Source of the DNA: Vigna angularis
Taxonomy: Eukaryota > Streptophyta > Magnoliopsida > Fabales > Fabaceae
Assembly (NCBI RefSeq): GCF_016808095.1
Contig: NC_068978.1
Location: 20,328,806-20,392,805 of the forward strand
DNA: 64,000 nucleotides
Reading direction: 5' to 3'
The notes beneath the pieces were generated by a model that was not told where the DNA came from, searched no databases, and saw only the letters and a list, made by a program, of their open reading frames with translations. A program made the translations under genes and the position numbers. Below, one piece after another: positions 12,700 to 23,573 of this stretch; position 1 is the stretch's first letter; each line of letters starts with the position of its first letter.

Positions 12700-13140
12700 A
12701 AGGAATTATAACTGATAGAAAAGTTGTGTGATATGAACTTGGGGTTGCAGTGGACCCCATATCATATATGGTGTGGTCATTTGGCAATCACTAGTGACTT
12801 CTTAGAACAAGTGAAGGTTGAGCAGTCAATGGATCAAGAGTTACAGTAAAAGTTCAGGTTGTTGGGCACCGATCAAGCCAAGGATTTCGTTCTAACGAAA
12901 GATGGCATTCTTCGATTTAAGAACATGGTGTGTATACCTGCAAAGACTGAGTTGAAACATTTAATTTTGGAAGAAGGTCATTAAATTCGTCTTAGCATAC
13001 ATCCAGGTATGACTAAGATGTATAAGGACCTAAAGGAGCCGTTTTGGTGGAATGATATGAAGAGGGATGTGGCAGAGTTTGTAGCAACCTGCTTGGTGTG
13101 TCAAAAGGAAAAAGTGGAGCATCAAAAACAAGGAAGGATG
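12700..13140 (+). pseudogene. Ty3/gypsy pol fragment (RNase H end to integrase zinc finger)
   Basis: One frame reads through motifs typical of gypsy Pol: GILRFKN, then ILEEGH, SIHPG, TKMYKDLK, FWW, and CLVCQKEKVEHQ. The last parts are the H-H-C-C zinc-binding domain that opens integrase. In-frame stops lie at 12847-12849 and 12982-12984. Reverse transcriptase and the integrase catalytic core are missing. It sits between partial units of the 93-bp array, so it is a short relic and not a gene. Confidence 0.85.
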
Positions 13141-13161
13141 TTACGACAGTTAGACATTCTC

Positions 13162-13240
13162 TTGCATTTTTCTGCAAGGATAAGAAGATGTCTAACCGGC
13201 TATGACAGATTCAAATTCTTAGTTCCGAGAATGTTTATAT
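13162..13240 (+). repeat. Outlying copy of the 93-bp repeat
   Basis: Starts TTGCATTTTTCTGCAAGG and matches the array at 12265-12680, separated from it by the gypsy pol fragment. Confidence 0.8.
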
Positions 13241-13419
13241 TGTGATATTTTATTATTGTTAATTTATTTTGTGATATATTCATTTTTTATGGAATATGTG
13301 ATGAATAAATTTTATTATGTTGAATAAGTAAACTATAAAATTTTTGGAGTAAATATTCAATCAAATTGTGAAATTTAAAATTTTGATCATGTTTTTCCAT
13401 TTTTCGAAGCTATCTTAGT

Positions 13420-14095
13420 AAAACTTTAATTGCTACTTAGTCTAGCATTACATCAATCTGGAAATTTAATATATAGTTTATAAGACGTAGAAATTAACTT
13501 TGACCGTCAGGATCTTTAATTTGAGAATTGTACTTAGAGGAGATAATATTATAATTTTTGGTAGAATGACCTTCACTTTATTTCTATCTCTAACTTATAT
13601 CAGAATAATCTAAATTCCCCCTTCTTTTGCCAATAGATTAAGTTGGAAATTTTGATAAATGATTCCAAAAATATATTACTATATTTTGACCACTTGAATT
13701 TGTAACTGGATGTTTGCACTTGGAGGAATTAATTCCGCAATTTTGATAGAGTCGACAACAAAATTGAATAATGTTTTCGAATTGTATAAATCTCAATCTC
13801 TACCTTGTTAACCGTTAGATTAACCTAAAATTTAGATATGTAGTTGCTAAGACATGTTGATGTATTTTGACTGTTTCCTTTTTTTAAAAAAAAACTAAGT
13901 GATGTTTATTAAGGATCTCAATTTTAGGTTCCTAAATTACGGATGCAAAATTTCAAATTTCCACTTTATTAATGGTTAGATCGAACTGAAATTTTTATCC
14001 AAGATTCTGGTAAATTATGATTCAATTTATCAGTTTAGATCCTGAATGTGAAACTTGTACTAAATTTTGATATATGGTTCATCACTTGAATTTTG
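13420..14095. repeat. Degenerate ~175-bp tandem repeats in gypsy LTR
   Basis: About four diverged units share the order: 'gttagatcgaactgaaat'-like, 'gatatatggttc'-like, 'gacatgttgatgtattttga', 'tttgcacttggagg'. The series is cut at 14095 by the nested Copia element and continues at 18590-18890. No coding potential. Confidence 0.6.
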
Positions 14096-15090
14096 TGTTG
14101 GAAAAACCAGTATTGCGTAGCAGAATTTTTTGTTTTAGAGAGCAGAAAGTGTGTTACGGTCAATAGCCAAGATAAAATGATTCTTTTTAAAATTGTGATT
14201 TTCTTTTAGAACTTTTATCAGACAGTTGGTGAATAAAGAGAGTAGAGTTAAAGAAAATTAACACAGAAAATTTTATCCTGATTCGAATCAAAAGATTTTA
14301 CGTCCAGTCGTTAATCACTATAAACAGTGATTAACTTTTCACTAAAAAATTGTTCACAAATTACAATAGGATGGAATCAAGAGTAAGAATAGAAAACACC
14401 TTCCTTCAACAAACTAACGGAAGAACCTACTCAATCAATTTGAGGAGAACTACTTCGGCCTTAGACACAATAAGCGCATGCTTCTCCTTTTCAAGAGACT
14501 TGATTTTAGCACTTCTAACACTTGAAAACTTCCTTAGATCCCTTTTCACTCACATAGAGCTTCCCTTAGGCACACAGCTCTAATACTCTCAAATGAAAAG
14601 TTAAGTTTTAAGAGCTGTGAAAGACCTCTATTTATAAGCCAAGATTGAGAAAATGAAAAGACAACTCCCAACTGTCAAATATAATTGATTATTATAAGTC
14701 ATAATCGATTGTTTGTGTCTGTTATAGGGTTTTCAAAAAGTGATAATCAATTATCCTGAGGAATAATCGATTATTTGCGCAACCTGAACAACATTAAATC
14801 AGACAATGATAATCGATTATCTTATGAGATAATCGATTATTTGCGCGAGCAATCTCTTTCTATTTGGCTCGTGACAATCGATTATTACACGAAATAATCG
14901 ATTATCTACACAAGGTTTCTCTAAAATGGAAAACTTCTAAGTGCTCTTACATCAACAAAGTTATTCCTATACAATTTATTTCTACAAAAATGCTTTTAAA
15001 GTAAATACATCAAGAGTCTTCAAGTCTTCATCTTGTAACATCATCAAAACTATAATATTTTCAAGATATCAATGCTCCTCATTGGTAACA
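14096..15090 (-). repeat. 3' LTR of nested Copia element
   Basis: 995 bp, TGTTGG...GTAACA on the plus strand. It contains a TATA-like word (ATTTATAAG, near 14630 on the plus strand, read on minus) and a cluster of AATCGATTA palindromes at about 14686-14917. Compared with the other LTR it lacks a short block near 14535 and carries an extra ~40 bp near 14895. Confidence 0.93.
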
Positions 15091-15530
15091 ATCTCCCCCT
15101 TTTTGATGATGATAAAAAATCTCTTGATTAAAAGCATTTCTAATTTCCTGCATAGATTCACACTTACAAACATACAAACGTGTTAGTAATAACTACACTA
15201 ATTAGAAGTTTTCTCCCCCTTTTTTATCATAAGCAAAAAGTAAATAATAAAATCTCCCCCTTAAGTGTTGCTCCCCCTCAGCAAAAGAATATATGCAATT
15301 CAAATATTATAAGGAGAAAAGAGTAATTGATCTAGCATAGAGATAAATAACAAAAATATCAAACACACTCATATATCTCCCCCTCAAATAGGTACCATTT
15401 ATCACATAACATGTCAATCAAAATTTGTTTCCCCTTTTTGAAAAAATCATCTAATCTTTATGCTCCCCCTAAATTAGTTAACTTAAAAAGAATTTAGGTC
15501 CTTTAAAAATATTACTCCCCCTAAATGTAA
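15091..15530 (-). promoter_or_regulatory. Multiple polypurine tracts
   Basis: At least seven CTCCCCCT-like tracts on the plus strand (near 15093, 15213, 15253, 15271, 15377, 15463 and 15515) read as AGGGGGAG on the element's strand, just inside the 3' LTR. Such purine tracts prime plus-strand DNA synthesis. Having many is described for Sireviruses (from memory). The one at 15093 touches the LTR and is the likely primer. Confidence 0.75.
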
Positions 15531-15607
15531 TATTTCCCTTAAAATCAAAAACAGTTTCTTAAAAACAATTTAAAAAAAAGGTTTTTTTTTTACGTTTTAA
15601 CTTAAGA

Positions 15608-15740
15608 TGATTGATTATTACTCATGATAATCGCTTATTACTCATGATAATCGATTATTTGCGAGCCAAATTTTAAAAAAATCATATTTTGAGACCGAGA
15701 TAATCGATTATTACCCTTGGTAATCAATTATTTACGTTAA
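15608..15740. repeat. ATAATCGATTATC-type palindromes inside the Copia element
   Basis: About four near-palindromic words of the type GATAATCGATTATT lie in the internal region, matching the cluster found in both LTRs. Confidence 0.8.
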
Positions 15741-16487
15741 TTTCCGAAAAACGCAAAATTGGGCCAAATTTTCAAGCTAAGACACATCTAGCATTCATAA
15801 ATTATTTTTAAAGCTCTTCAAAATTACTAAGATACCATAGAGCTTTTTTTTCCTTTTGAAAATTTAACCTGCAAAACAAAACAATAGAGTTTTAGTCCCC
15901 ATAATCTCATTTGGGTCCTTTGAGGTTAGAGGAAAATTACTTTATAACAGGAATCCAAGCATATTTTCCATTAGGAACATCAAAAGGTTTTATTCTACAT
16001 TTATTTGAAGTGTGCCCATTTTTCATACACCAAAAAATGTGACATCATTTGGGTTTTTATAATACACAGTTCCTTTTTCAACCCATACCTTACGGGTTCT
16101 TTTAAATTGATTTTTATTTTTAAGTACACTTTTATTTTTATAAACCTTTTTAACAAGTATAGGCATTTCAACATTATTATTTATTATTTGTAGTTGCCAC
16201 TTCAAGAAGATTTTCAAGAATATCAATATCAAGCATATGACTCTTAATGAAAGACACTCAACAGGATGTTCACTATTTGAAGACTCTTTCATTTATAAAT
16301 TGCAGATTTTATTCCTTAAAATAACTTCTTCATCTAATGCCTTCTCATATTTAATTTTCAAATCCCTAAACTCATTTTTCAATTTTTTATGAGCAACATC
16401 CAATTTTTTCAGATTCATTTAGCAGTTCAAGAAAAGCTTTTTGCAAGTCAATTTCAGAAGTTTCAGAACTAGAAGAACTTACATGGC

Positions 16488-17560
16488 TTATAGTGTCATC
16501 AATATTAACCGCAAACACGAGGTGGCTTCTTCATTGGAAACACTTGAACTAATTGAGCTTGAGTCATTTTCTTCCCAAGCAACATAACCATTCTTCTTCT
16601 TGAAAGACTTTTTTCCTTTACCCTTTTTTAGGTTTGGACAATCCGCATTAACGTGTCCTTTTTCTCCGCAACCATAACACCTGTATTTTGAAGAAGATCG
16701 TTGTTTCTTCTTCCAATCTTTTTTAAATTTTTCCTTACCTTTAGATTTCATGAACTTGAATAATTTTCTAATCATGTGACTCATATTTTAATCATTTGAG
16801 TCTTCATCTTTAGATTCGTTATCCTTTTCTGAACTCTTGGCTTTTGAATTTCCAATTTTGAAGGCCAACATTTTCTTCTTTCCTTGGGCTTCCTCAGCAC
16901 TCAGTCTATTCAACTCAAGCTCGTGTTCTCTCAACTTTCCAAAAAGCACAGCCATTGACATGGATGTCAAATCCTGAGACTCAATTATCGTAGTAACCTT
17001 TGGCTACCACGTCCTGTTCAAAGATTTCAGAATTTTAACATTTAATTCATCAGTGTCAAATTTCTTACCTAAACCAAAAATATGGTTGACGATATGTGTG
17101 AAGTATTTTTGCACATCAGCGATGGTTTTACCCTATTGCATCCTAAACATCTCATATCTTGTATTAGGGTGTTCTTCCTAGCACGCTTCACATCGTCAGT
17201 TCCTTCATGAGTTACTTGTAGAACTTCTCATATCTCTTAAGACGTTTTGCACATTAGAATCCTGTAAAATTCATCTAATACAAAAGCAGAGGATATTATA
17301 TTACGAGCTTTTATATCAAAATGAGCTCATCTGTTTTCTTCAGCAGTCCATGAAGAATACGATTTTTCTTGCTCTACACCATTCAAGTTTGTAGTAGGAA
17401 TAATAGGACCATTCAAAATAACTTCCCAAATACCCCTACCAATTAACTCTAAAAATATTTGCATTCTTATTTTTCAAAAAGCAGAATTTTCCCCCATAAA
17501 CAAAGGAGGTCTATCAATAGAAGCACCCTCATCATACATTTGGTTATGAACGCCCATTTT
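16488..17560 (-). pseudogene. Copia-type gag (UBN2-like) with CCHC zinc knuckle, broken
   Basis: Reading down from about 17560: MGVHNQMYDEGASIDRPPLF, then an F*KIRM motif where the stop replaces the usual Trp, then IWEVILNGP. These are hallmarks of the Copia Gag capsid domain. Further on are the FGLGKKFDTDELNVKIL region, a KLREHELELNRL segment and, at 16655-16700, the nucleocapsid knuckle CYGCGEKGHVNADC with Lys-rich flanks. Several stops (for example near 17497 and 16788) and frame changes break it. The product would have packaged element RNA into virus-like particles. Confidence 0.85.
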
Positions 17561-17588
17561 CGAAAAGTTTGAAAAACTATCAAAGCAA

Positions 17589-17602
17589 GCTCTGATATCA
17601 AT
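17589..17602 (-). other. Primer binding site of Copia element
   Basis: The minus strand next to the 5' LTR reads TTGATATCAGAGC, close to the common plant Copia PBS TGGTATCAGAGC for initiator tRNA-Met. It fixes the direction of the element. Confidence 0.8.
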
Positions 17603-18584
17603 TGTTGGAACAATCGGTATCGCACAGCGAAAAGGGTTTTTAAAGCGGAAAAGCGTGTTGCGATCAATAGCCAAGATAAAATGACTCTTTTTAAAATCAT
17701 GATTTTCTTTTAGGACTTTTATCAAACAGTTGGTGAATAAAGAGAGTGGAGTTAAAGAAAATCAACACAGAAAAATTTATCCTGTTTCGAATCAAAAGAT
17801 TCTACGTCCAGTCGTTAATCACTATAAACAGTGATTAACTTTTCACTAAAATATTGTTCACAGATTACAATAGGATGGAATAAAGAGTAAGAATAGAAAA
17901 CACCTTCCTTCGACAAACAAATGGAAGAACCTGCTCAATCAACTTGAGGAGAACTACTTCAACCTTAGACACATTAAACGCAAGCTTCTCCTTTTCACAA
18001 GACTTAATTTGAGCACTTCTAACACTTGAAAACTTCCTCAGAGCGTTTCTGTATTTTCAAGTAGCTTAGATCCTTTTTCACTCACAAAGAGCTTCCCTTA
18101 GGCACACAACTCTAATACTCTCAAATGAAAAGTTAAGTTCTAAGAGCTGTGAAGACCTCTATTTATAAGCCAAGGTTCAGAAAATGAAAATACAAATTTC
18201 AACTGCCAAATACAATTGATTATCATAACTGATAATCGATTATTTGTGTCTGTTATGGGGTTTTCAAAAAGTGGCAATCGATTATCCTGAGGAATAATCG
18301 ATTATTTGCGCAACCCAAACAATATTAAATCAGACAGTGATAATCGATTATCTTGTGAGATAATCGATTATTTGCACAAACAATCTCTTTCTACTTTGGC
18401 TCATGATAATCGATTATTACACGAAAACTTCTAAGTGCTCTTACATCAACAAAGTTATTCCTATACAATTTATTTCTACAAAAATGCTTTTAAAGTAAAT
18501 ACACCAAGAGTCTTCAAGTCTTCATCTTGTAACATCATCAAAACTATAATATTTTCAAGATATCAATGCTCCGCATTGCTAACA
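17603..18584 (-). repeat. 5' LTR of nested Copia element
   Basis: 982 bp, pairing with 14096-15090. It differs by substitutions and two sizeable indels (extra sequence near 18045, missing sequence near 18425), so the insertion is not recent. Palindromes of AATCGATTA type lie at 18214-18420. Confidence 0.93.
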
Positions 18585-18589
18585 TTTTG

Positions 18590-18900
18590 TTCTTAAGTTG
18601 TCTCGGTAAAACTTCAATTTATACAAAGTTAACCGTTGTATCATGCTGAAACTTTGATATATGGTTCTTAAGACATATGGACTCACTTTGACCGTTTGGA
18701 TTATTGATTGGGTATGTGAGGTTAGAGAAATTATTTTTTCTTTTTTAAGGAAGTTGATCACCACCTTAGTTCCATCTCTAAAACTTGTCAATAAAATTAA
18801 GATTCTTATTTTATTAATCGTTAAATCAAGCTAATATTTTTACAGTCGGTTGTAGACATATTGTTATTTACTCTGTTGGGTTAGGTGTTTAATTAGAGAC
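18590..18900. repeat. Continuation of ~175-bp degenerate repeats
   Basis: Sequence after the TTTTG duplicate resumes the repeat series broken at 14095, with 'gatatatggttcttaagaca' and 'ttaatcgttaaatcaagct'. This supports the Copia element having jumped into an older gypsy LTR. Confidence 0.6.
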
Positions 18901-19933
18901 CTGTAGTTAGAACAACTTATCACGTACAATTCCAGTAATGTAAGTTATTGCTAGCTTATACCTTTGTTTTTTTTTATGCATAACATATTCCCTATCCGAT
19001 TGAGATGATTCTTTTTGCATTGAAATACTTGTTCAATTACGTTTAATTTAAATGTAAGAACATATATTTTTTAGTCTTGTGGAAGCTGTAATTATCTTTC
19101 TAAAGTTTCGATTAGATCATACATATGTTGTTGTGCAATATATTTAAAAAGTGGTAGGAAAATCTTGGATGTCAAGATTGTTATTAAGCTTATGTGTATG
19201 CTTTGTATTCATCCTTATCTATGTATGATTGTTGATGTTTGAATATGCTTAGGCATGTTAAGTTAATTATGGTGGGATTAATGGATTGGTATATTTATGC
19301 AATGAACATGTGTTTTAGCCAAGTTACGAATATTGTTTGGATGTATTTGTCTGAAAGAGTGGTGTGGGGTAGAATTGGTACTTGCCCGGTGAAGCTCTTT
19401 ATAAAAGAGTGATGGGGAGTGTATACTTGTCTGGTGAAGCTCTAAGAGAGTAGTGGGAAGAGGAGTACTTGCTCAGATAAGCCTTGAAGAAGTGGTGGGG
19501 GGTTGATATTGTGTATTGACGTGGTATTATGTATTGGTCCGGTGAAGCTCTCTAAGAGAGTGGTTGGAGGTAACACTTAATCTTATAATTGAAAGAGAGT
19601 ATTTCATCGTTGATTCAATATATATAGATGGAGATTATATGATCCTTCTAAATGATGTGTCAGTGATTTGGGTATGAGTTATTGAATGATTGATGAATTG
19701 GAATTGAACAATTTGAGTTTTGTATGTGAGTTTGATTGTCTTATCTCTATATTGTGTTTTATTTTCGTTGGCTCACCCCTACTTGTTTGTGTTTATGCGA
19801 TGATCGTATAACTCGTGTCGTTATATGGAAGAAGATGATCCTATTCAACTTTGCCTAATTGTCTTCTATTTTAATAAAAACAAACTCTTTTGAAATGTAG
19901 TGACATTTTAAAATTATTTGTGCAACTATAAAC

Positions 19934-21000
19934 TGTTAGCAAAATGATGAAGATGAAGTTTTGATGATATCTAAATCAAGTCAAGAACAACCAAGACTCA
20001 TGAAGAATGATTTTTGAAGACTTGTAAATTTTGTAATAACTGTATGAACATAGGAAATTAGTGGTTTTATGTATGCATTCAAAAGTGATGTAAAAATGTA
20101 CCAAGAAGCAAAAACTGTGCAGTGCTAATTGATTAACAGAGGTCAGTAATCGATTATTCCAGAGACGAATGGAGAAGCTCAGCACTGCATGCTAATCGAT
20201 TAACAAGGGCTGTTAATCGATTAGCGCTAATCGATTAGCATGGGCTGTTAATCGATTAGCAAAGTGAACGTTTGAAAAAACTAGCCGTTTTTAGAGCCGT
20301 TGGACTATCCGTTGGTGCGTTAATCGATTAACCACTTAAGTTAATCGATTAACACAGTCAGAAAGGCTGAAAACAAAAAATGGAAGAGCCTTTGGATGAT
20401 TCTATAAATAGACTCTCATTTCCTCTCAAGAAGAACAACAACTCTTCCCTTATGCTCAAATACTCAGAAACTCTTGAGAATTGTGTGCTCTTACTCAGCT
20501 AAGGAAACTCTGTCTGTAGAGTTGGTGAAATACTGCTACGGTGATAGAGGAATAGCTGGTTCATCCTTGGTGTGTCTAAGGAAGTGTTCGGAAGAGGAAG
20601 TCATCCTTCGTGAAGTATTCGGAGGAAGTGTTTCATCCTTTGTGAAGATTCAAAGGAGGTGTTGTCTCATCTCTTGTGGCATCAAGAGAGGTGTTTTCTA
20701 AACTTTTACAAATTGTATCTTTGTGATTGTAGTTTGTAATTGTTTTGTGATTAGTGAATTTTTTATCTTGTTTTGAGATAAGCGACTGGACGTAGGATTG
20801 GTAAGATCCGAACCAGGATAAAATCATCTGTGCAAATTTCTCTCAACCTTACTCTATTTAATTGTTATTATTAATTGCTAAGTAAGTTTAATTGAGTAGA
20901 AATTTTTAAAGGCACACGTTTTTAGTAAAGACCAATTCACCCCCCCCCCCCTCTTGGTTTGTTGTTCCACGCTAACCCATCCGTTGCAGCCGCTCTGACA
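19934..21000 (+). mobile_element. Solo LTR, Sirevirus-like
   Basis: 1,067 bp from TGTTAGCAAAATG to GCTCTGACA, flanked by a perfect 5-bp target duplication TAAAC (19929-19933 and 21001-21005). No internal region remains, so it probably arose by LTR-LTR recombination. It has a TATA-like word at 20400 (TCTATAAATAGA), a cluster of TTAATCGATTAAC-type palindromes (20128-20352), a run of C (20939-20951) and a block with 'gactggacgtagg' and 'gaaccaggataaaa' near 20789. That block is also present, on the opposite strand, in the LTRs of the gag-only Copia element. Confidence 0.9.
20128..20352. repeat. TTAATCGATTAAC palindrome cluster
   Basis: About eight copies of a perfect or near-perfect palindrome centred on ATCGAT lie in 225 bp, spaced about 20-30 bp apart, within the solo LTR. 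Confidence 0.9.
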
Positions 21001-21680
21001 TAAACTTCGTTTCTAAAATAATCGAAGTCTATACTGATATAATTTTAATACCTTAAAGAACAAAAGCCTATTATAAGGTGATGACATTTTTGAAAATATT
21101 TGCACAACTATAGGCTTTGGTACTAAAGTTTATTCTTTTGCTTAGGGTTAATTTTTTGAAAAGTTACTTCCCTACCACAACATTACGCCATTGTAGAACC
21201 TTTGTATCTCCTATGCACTTGCGAAAACTCACACTTTCCCTAATTTGTTGCAACTAAATAGACTATTGTGGGTCTCATTTCCACGCGAAGCTCTTTTCCA
21301 TTACCATTGTTGCGAAGCATCTTGTTGTCATCTCCTCTCCTCGCGAAGTATCTTCTTCTCCTCTCCTCTCCCTTTCCATTCTTAGTCACCACAAACATCC
21401 TCTTGTTGGTTAAAGAAATAATTTTTTAGTGTCACACATAGACTTTGATTACTTCCCAAATCAAAGCCTATCTACAAATAATATGCTTCGATTAAGAAAC
21501 AAAGTCTTAAGTCTTCCCTTTTTTATCTCACCTTGATAGGTTTTGATTAAAAAATACCGAAATACAACCTTGAAAATAACTTATGTAAAATCTCTTTCTT
21601 ATACTATTAAGGATGTAATTATAGAAGATAACATTGAAATTGATACAATAATAATAAAAAAAAACATTTTTTTTAAATTA
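21001..21680. other. Region with inverted TCAAAGCCTAT motifs, possible CACTA relic
   Basis: Short motifs in both directions (AGGCTTTGGT near 21110, TAGACTTTGATT near 21427, AATCAAAGCCTAT near 21460, AAAGCCTATTATAAGG near 21063) resemble the subterminal repeats of CACTA transposons. A ~35-bp block before the solo LTR (19900-19930) recurs at 21080-21113. No CACTA-type ends are visible. Confidence 0.25.
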
Positions 21681-23573
21681 TAATACTATTTGAATTGAGA
21701 GTTTAATAGGTGTAGGCATTTAGTTATGTGCGTAGTTATTGTTTGAGCTGGAATGTGGTAATTGTGTAAGTGAATTATGTATGCTTTGAATGTCAAATGA
21801 TGAAACTGTGAAATGTGATTCTTGGACTGATTTAGATGGGAGGTAAATCTGTAATTGAGTAAGTTAGAGGTTTGTATTCTGTTGTGGTAGCTGTTAGAGA
21901 TAAAGTTCAGTGTATTGATGGTGGTTTTAGGTCATTTTAGAGGAAGTGAGATGATGAATTTGGGAATTAGAGGTCAGTGGCTCTTTTGGTTTGTTTTGGG
22001 CATTATAGGTAAGTCATTTGTGACTTGTATGAGTCTTTTAAATGGTCAGAAACATATGCAAAGTGTTAGATTTTGATTTGGGCCCTTAAGTGGTGGAATT
22101 AAGTGTTTTAGAGTAGAAATTGGTTCATAATCTCTTTAGATTGGTGGTAGGCATGTTTAGAATCACTTAGACAAGTCTAATTAGGTCTGTAATACAATCT
22201 AAGAGTGTTGGAAGTTGAGGAAAATAGTTAGAATAAGTATTTGGTGTTTGAGTTGCATAAATCTATAGAATTACGTTCTGCAGATTATGCAGACTCGCTG
22301 AGCGAGTAGTTTCGCATAGCGAGCCGCGGCGAGGTGCTCTCTGCCAAGGGAATTCACACAGCGAGTTGGTGTGATGTGCGGATGACGCGAGAGGTTGCTC
22401 TCTATCTAGTAATTCGCATGGCGAATCAAGGCGCCATGCGTCTGCTAGTGGTCTGGGGTTAATTATAATTTTATTTGAATAGCGAAAAGGACAGCATAGC
22501 GAGTGGTTTGGGAGGATTGGTATCTATTTTGGGGTTCTCGCATAGCGACCTAGGTCCGCTATGCGAGAGGTTGAGGTCTAGTACCTCTGCGACTTAATTC
22601 GCATAGCGAGACAAATCGATATGCGAGTGACTCGTGGTTTCACTTTGCGAATTGGGTGCGCAGAGCGAATGATGGTGAGCAGATTTCTCTCTTTTGTTAT
22701 TTTATGGGATTTAATTCTCTTAAACGTTGATAGATCTGGTGAAGTGTGTTTAAGGTGTATGGTAGTATATAAATATGTATGATTATGATTGAAATTACAA
22801 GCAACAACATGTGATTCAAGGGGATGATTGTAAGATCTGTATAGAATCTCTTGGTGAGATTCCAGGTTGTTTAGAGTAATTGCAGGGAGCTTAGTCTTGG
22901 GGGTTTTCCTGAAACTCCAATGGTCTTTCATTCTCAAGTAGAGAGGATTGAACCATGTGGTGAGGAGTAGTAGGAGGTCTTAGTCTTGAGGGCTTCCGGT
23001 ATGCCTCAAGGCCCGGAACAGACTAACCTCGTGAGGGTGGCAAGGTGAAACCCTTTGGCAATGGCTTTGCAAAGCAGTAGAGGCCACCACGAGTACATAA
23101 CCCGCCATAGCTCGGCATTTATTCTAAGTTCGGACGAGTCAAGTTTAGAAGTTAACATGTTAGGATGTGTGATAAGTATGATGTGTTTGATTGAGCTCTA
23201 CATGTCTTATGTTATTATAATTATATGATCTTTGTTTACCTAGCTCACCCTTACTCTTGTGTTTGTATGTGGTACGTGTGATGTTTTCCTTTTGCAATGA
23301 TCATCCCTTTGGATGTGAGCAGAGGTGGATGACGTTCCTCTGGAACAGGCACTGGAGGACGATGACGCTGTTGTCTAGTAGTTAGATTCTATCTTTTAGT
23401 TGCTTGTCATCTTTTTGAAATACTCTTCTATAGATAAAGTTTTAAATTTTATAGCCATTTTGGATGACTGTAAGATTAATTTCTTATCTGCAAGTCTTTT
23501 AACTGTTCTATCATATTATGATGTTGACTACTATTTATATAGTTTTTATTATATATTTTGGGTTGTTACAGGA
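21681..23573 (+). mobile_element. Ty3/gypsy LTR-like segment
   Basis: The right part has the arrangement seen in other LTRs here: a 'tagctcacccttactcttg' block near 23240, a GATGAC-rich block near 23330, and an end at GGGTTGTTACA (23563-23573). The left end was not found. No protein domain is visible. It contains the CGCATAGCGA motif cluster. Confidence 0.5.
22290..22675. repeat. CGCATAGCGA motif cluster
   Basis: More than ten copies or near-copies of TCGCATAGCGAG, in both directions, lie within 385 bp. They include an inverted pair near 22540-22570 (CTCGCATAGCGAC and CGCTATGCGAG). The stretch is clearly richer in GC and CpG than its surroundings. Confidence 0.9.

Larger units (their letters stand above)
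14096..18584 (-). mobile_element. Gag-only Sirevirus-like Copia retrotransposon, nested
   Basis: 4,489 bp on the minus strand: 5' LTR 17603-18584, 3' LTR 14096-15090, internal region of about 2.5 kb. A perfect 5-bp target duplication, TTTTG, lies at 14091-14095 and 18585-18589. Next to the 5' LTR is a primer binding site like that for initiator tRNA-Met (17589-17601, minus). Next to the 3' LTR are several G-rich polypurine tracts. Only a Copia-type gag is recognisable. Protease, integrase, RT and RNase H are absent, so it is non-autonomous and would need Pol from a relative. The palindrome-rich LTRs and repeated polypurine tracts fit the Sirevirus lineage; that assignment is an inference. Confidence 0.9.
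11737..19933 (+). mobile_element. Ty3/gypsy LTR-type sequence, interrupted by a nested Copia element
   Basis: It begins TGTAAGACCCTTGAAAAT at 11737, a typical gypsy LTR start. It continues through a region dense in 'gctacagt' words (11810-11985), a 93-bp tandem array, a pol fragment and a set of degenerate ~175-bp repeats. It resumes after the nested element at 18590 and runs through 'ccggtgaagctct' repeats (19390-19560) to a 'gctcacccctacttgtttg' block at 19770, a word also seen late in other LTRs here. The exact right end is not resolved. It may be several gypsy pieces rather than one LTR. Confidence 0.45.

Noticed and set aside
14690..14930. Regular palindromes that might suggest a CRISPR-like array
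   Set aside because: This is plant nuclear DNA; spacing is irregular and the repeats lie within LTRs.
20939..20951. Poly-C run as a possible assembly gap or artefact
   Set aside because: It lies inside a well-bounded solo LTR at a place where related LTRs also have a C-rich stretch, so it is likely native.
22578..22937. A 119-codon minus-strand frame
   Set aside because: It crosses the CGCATAGCGA cluster and LTR-like DNA, with no domain.
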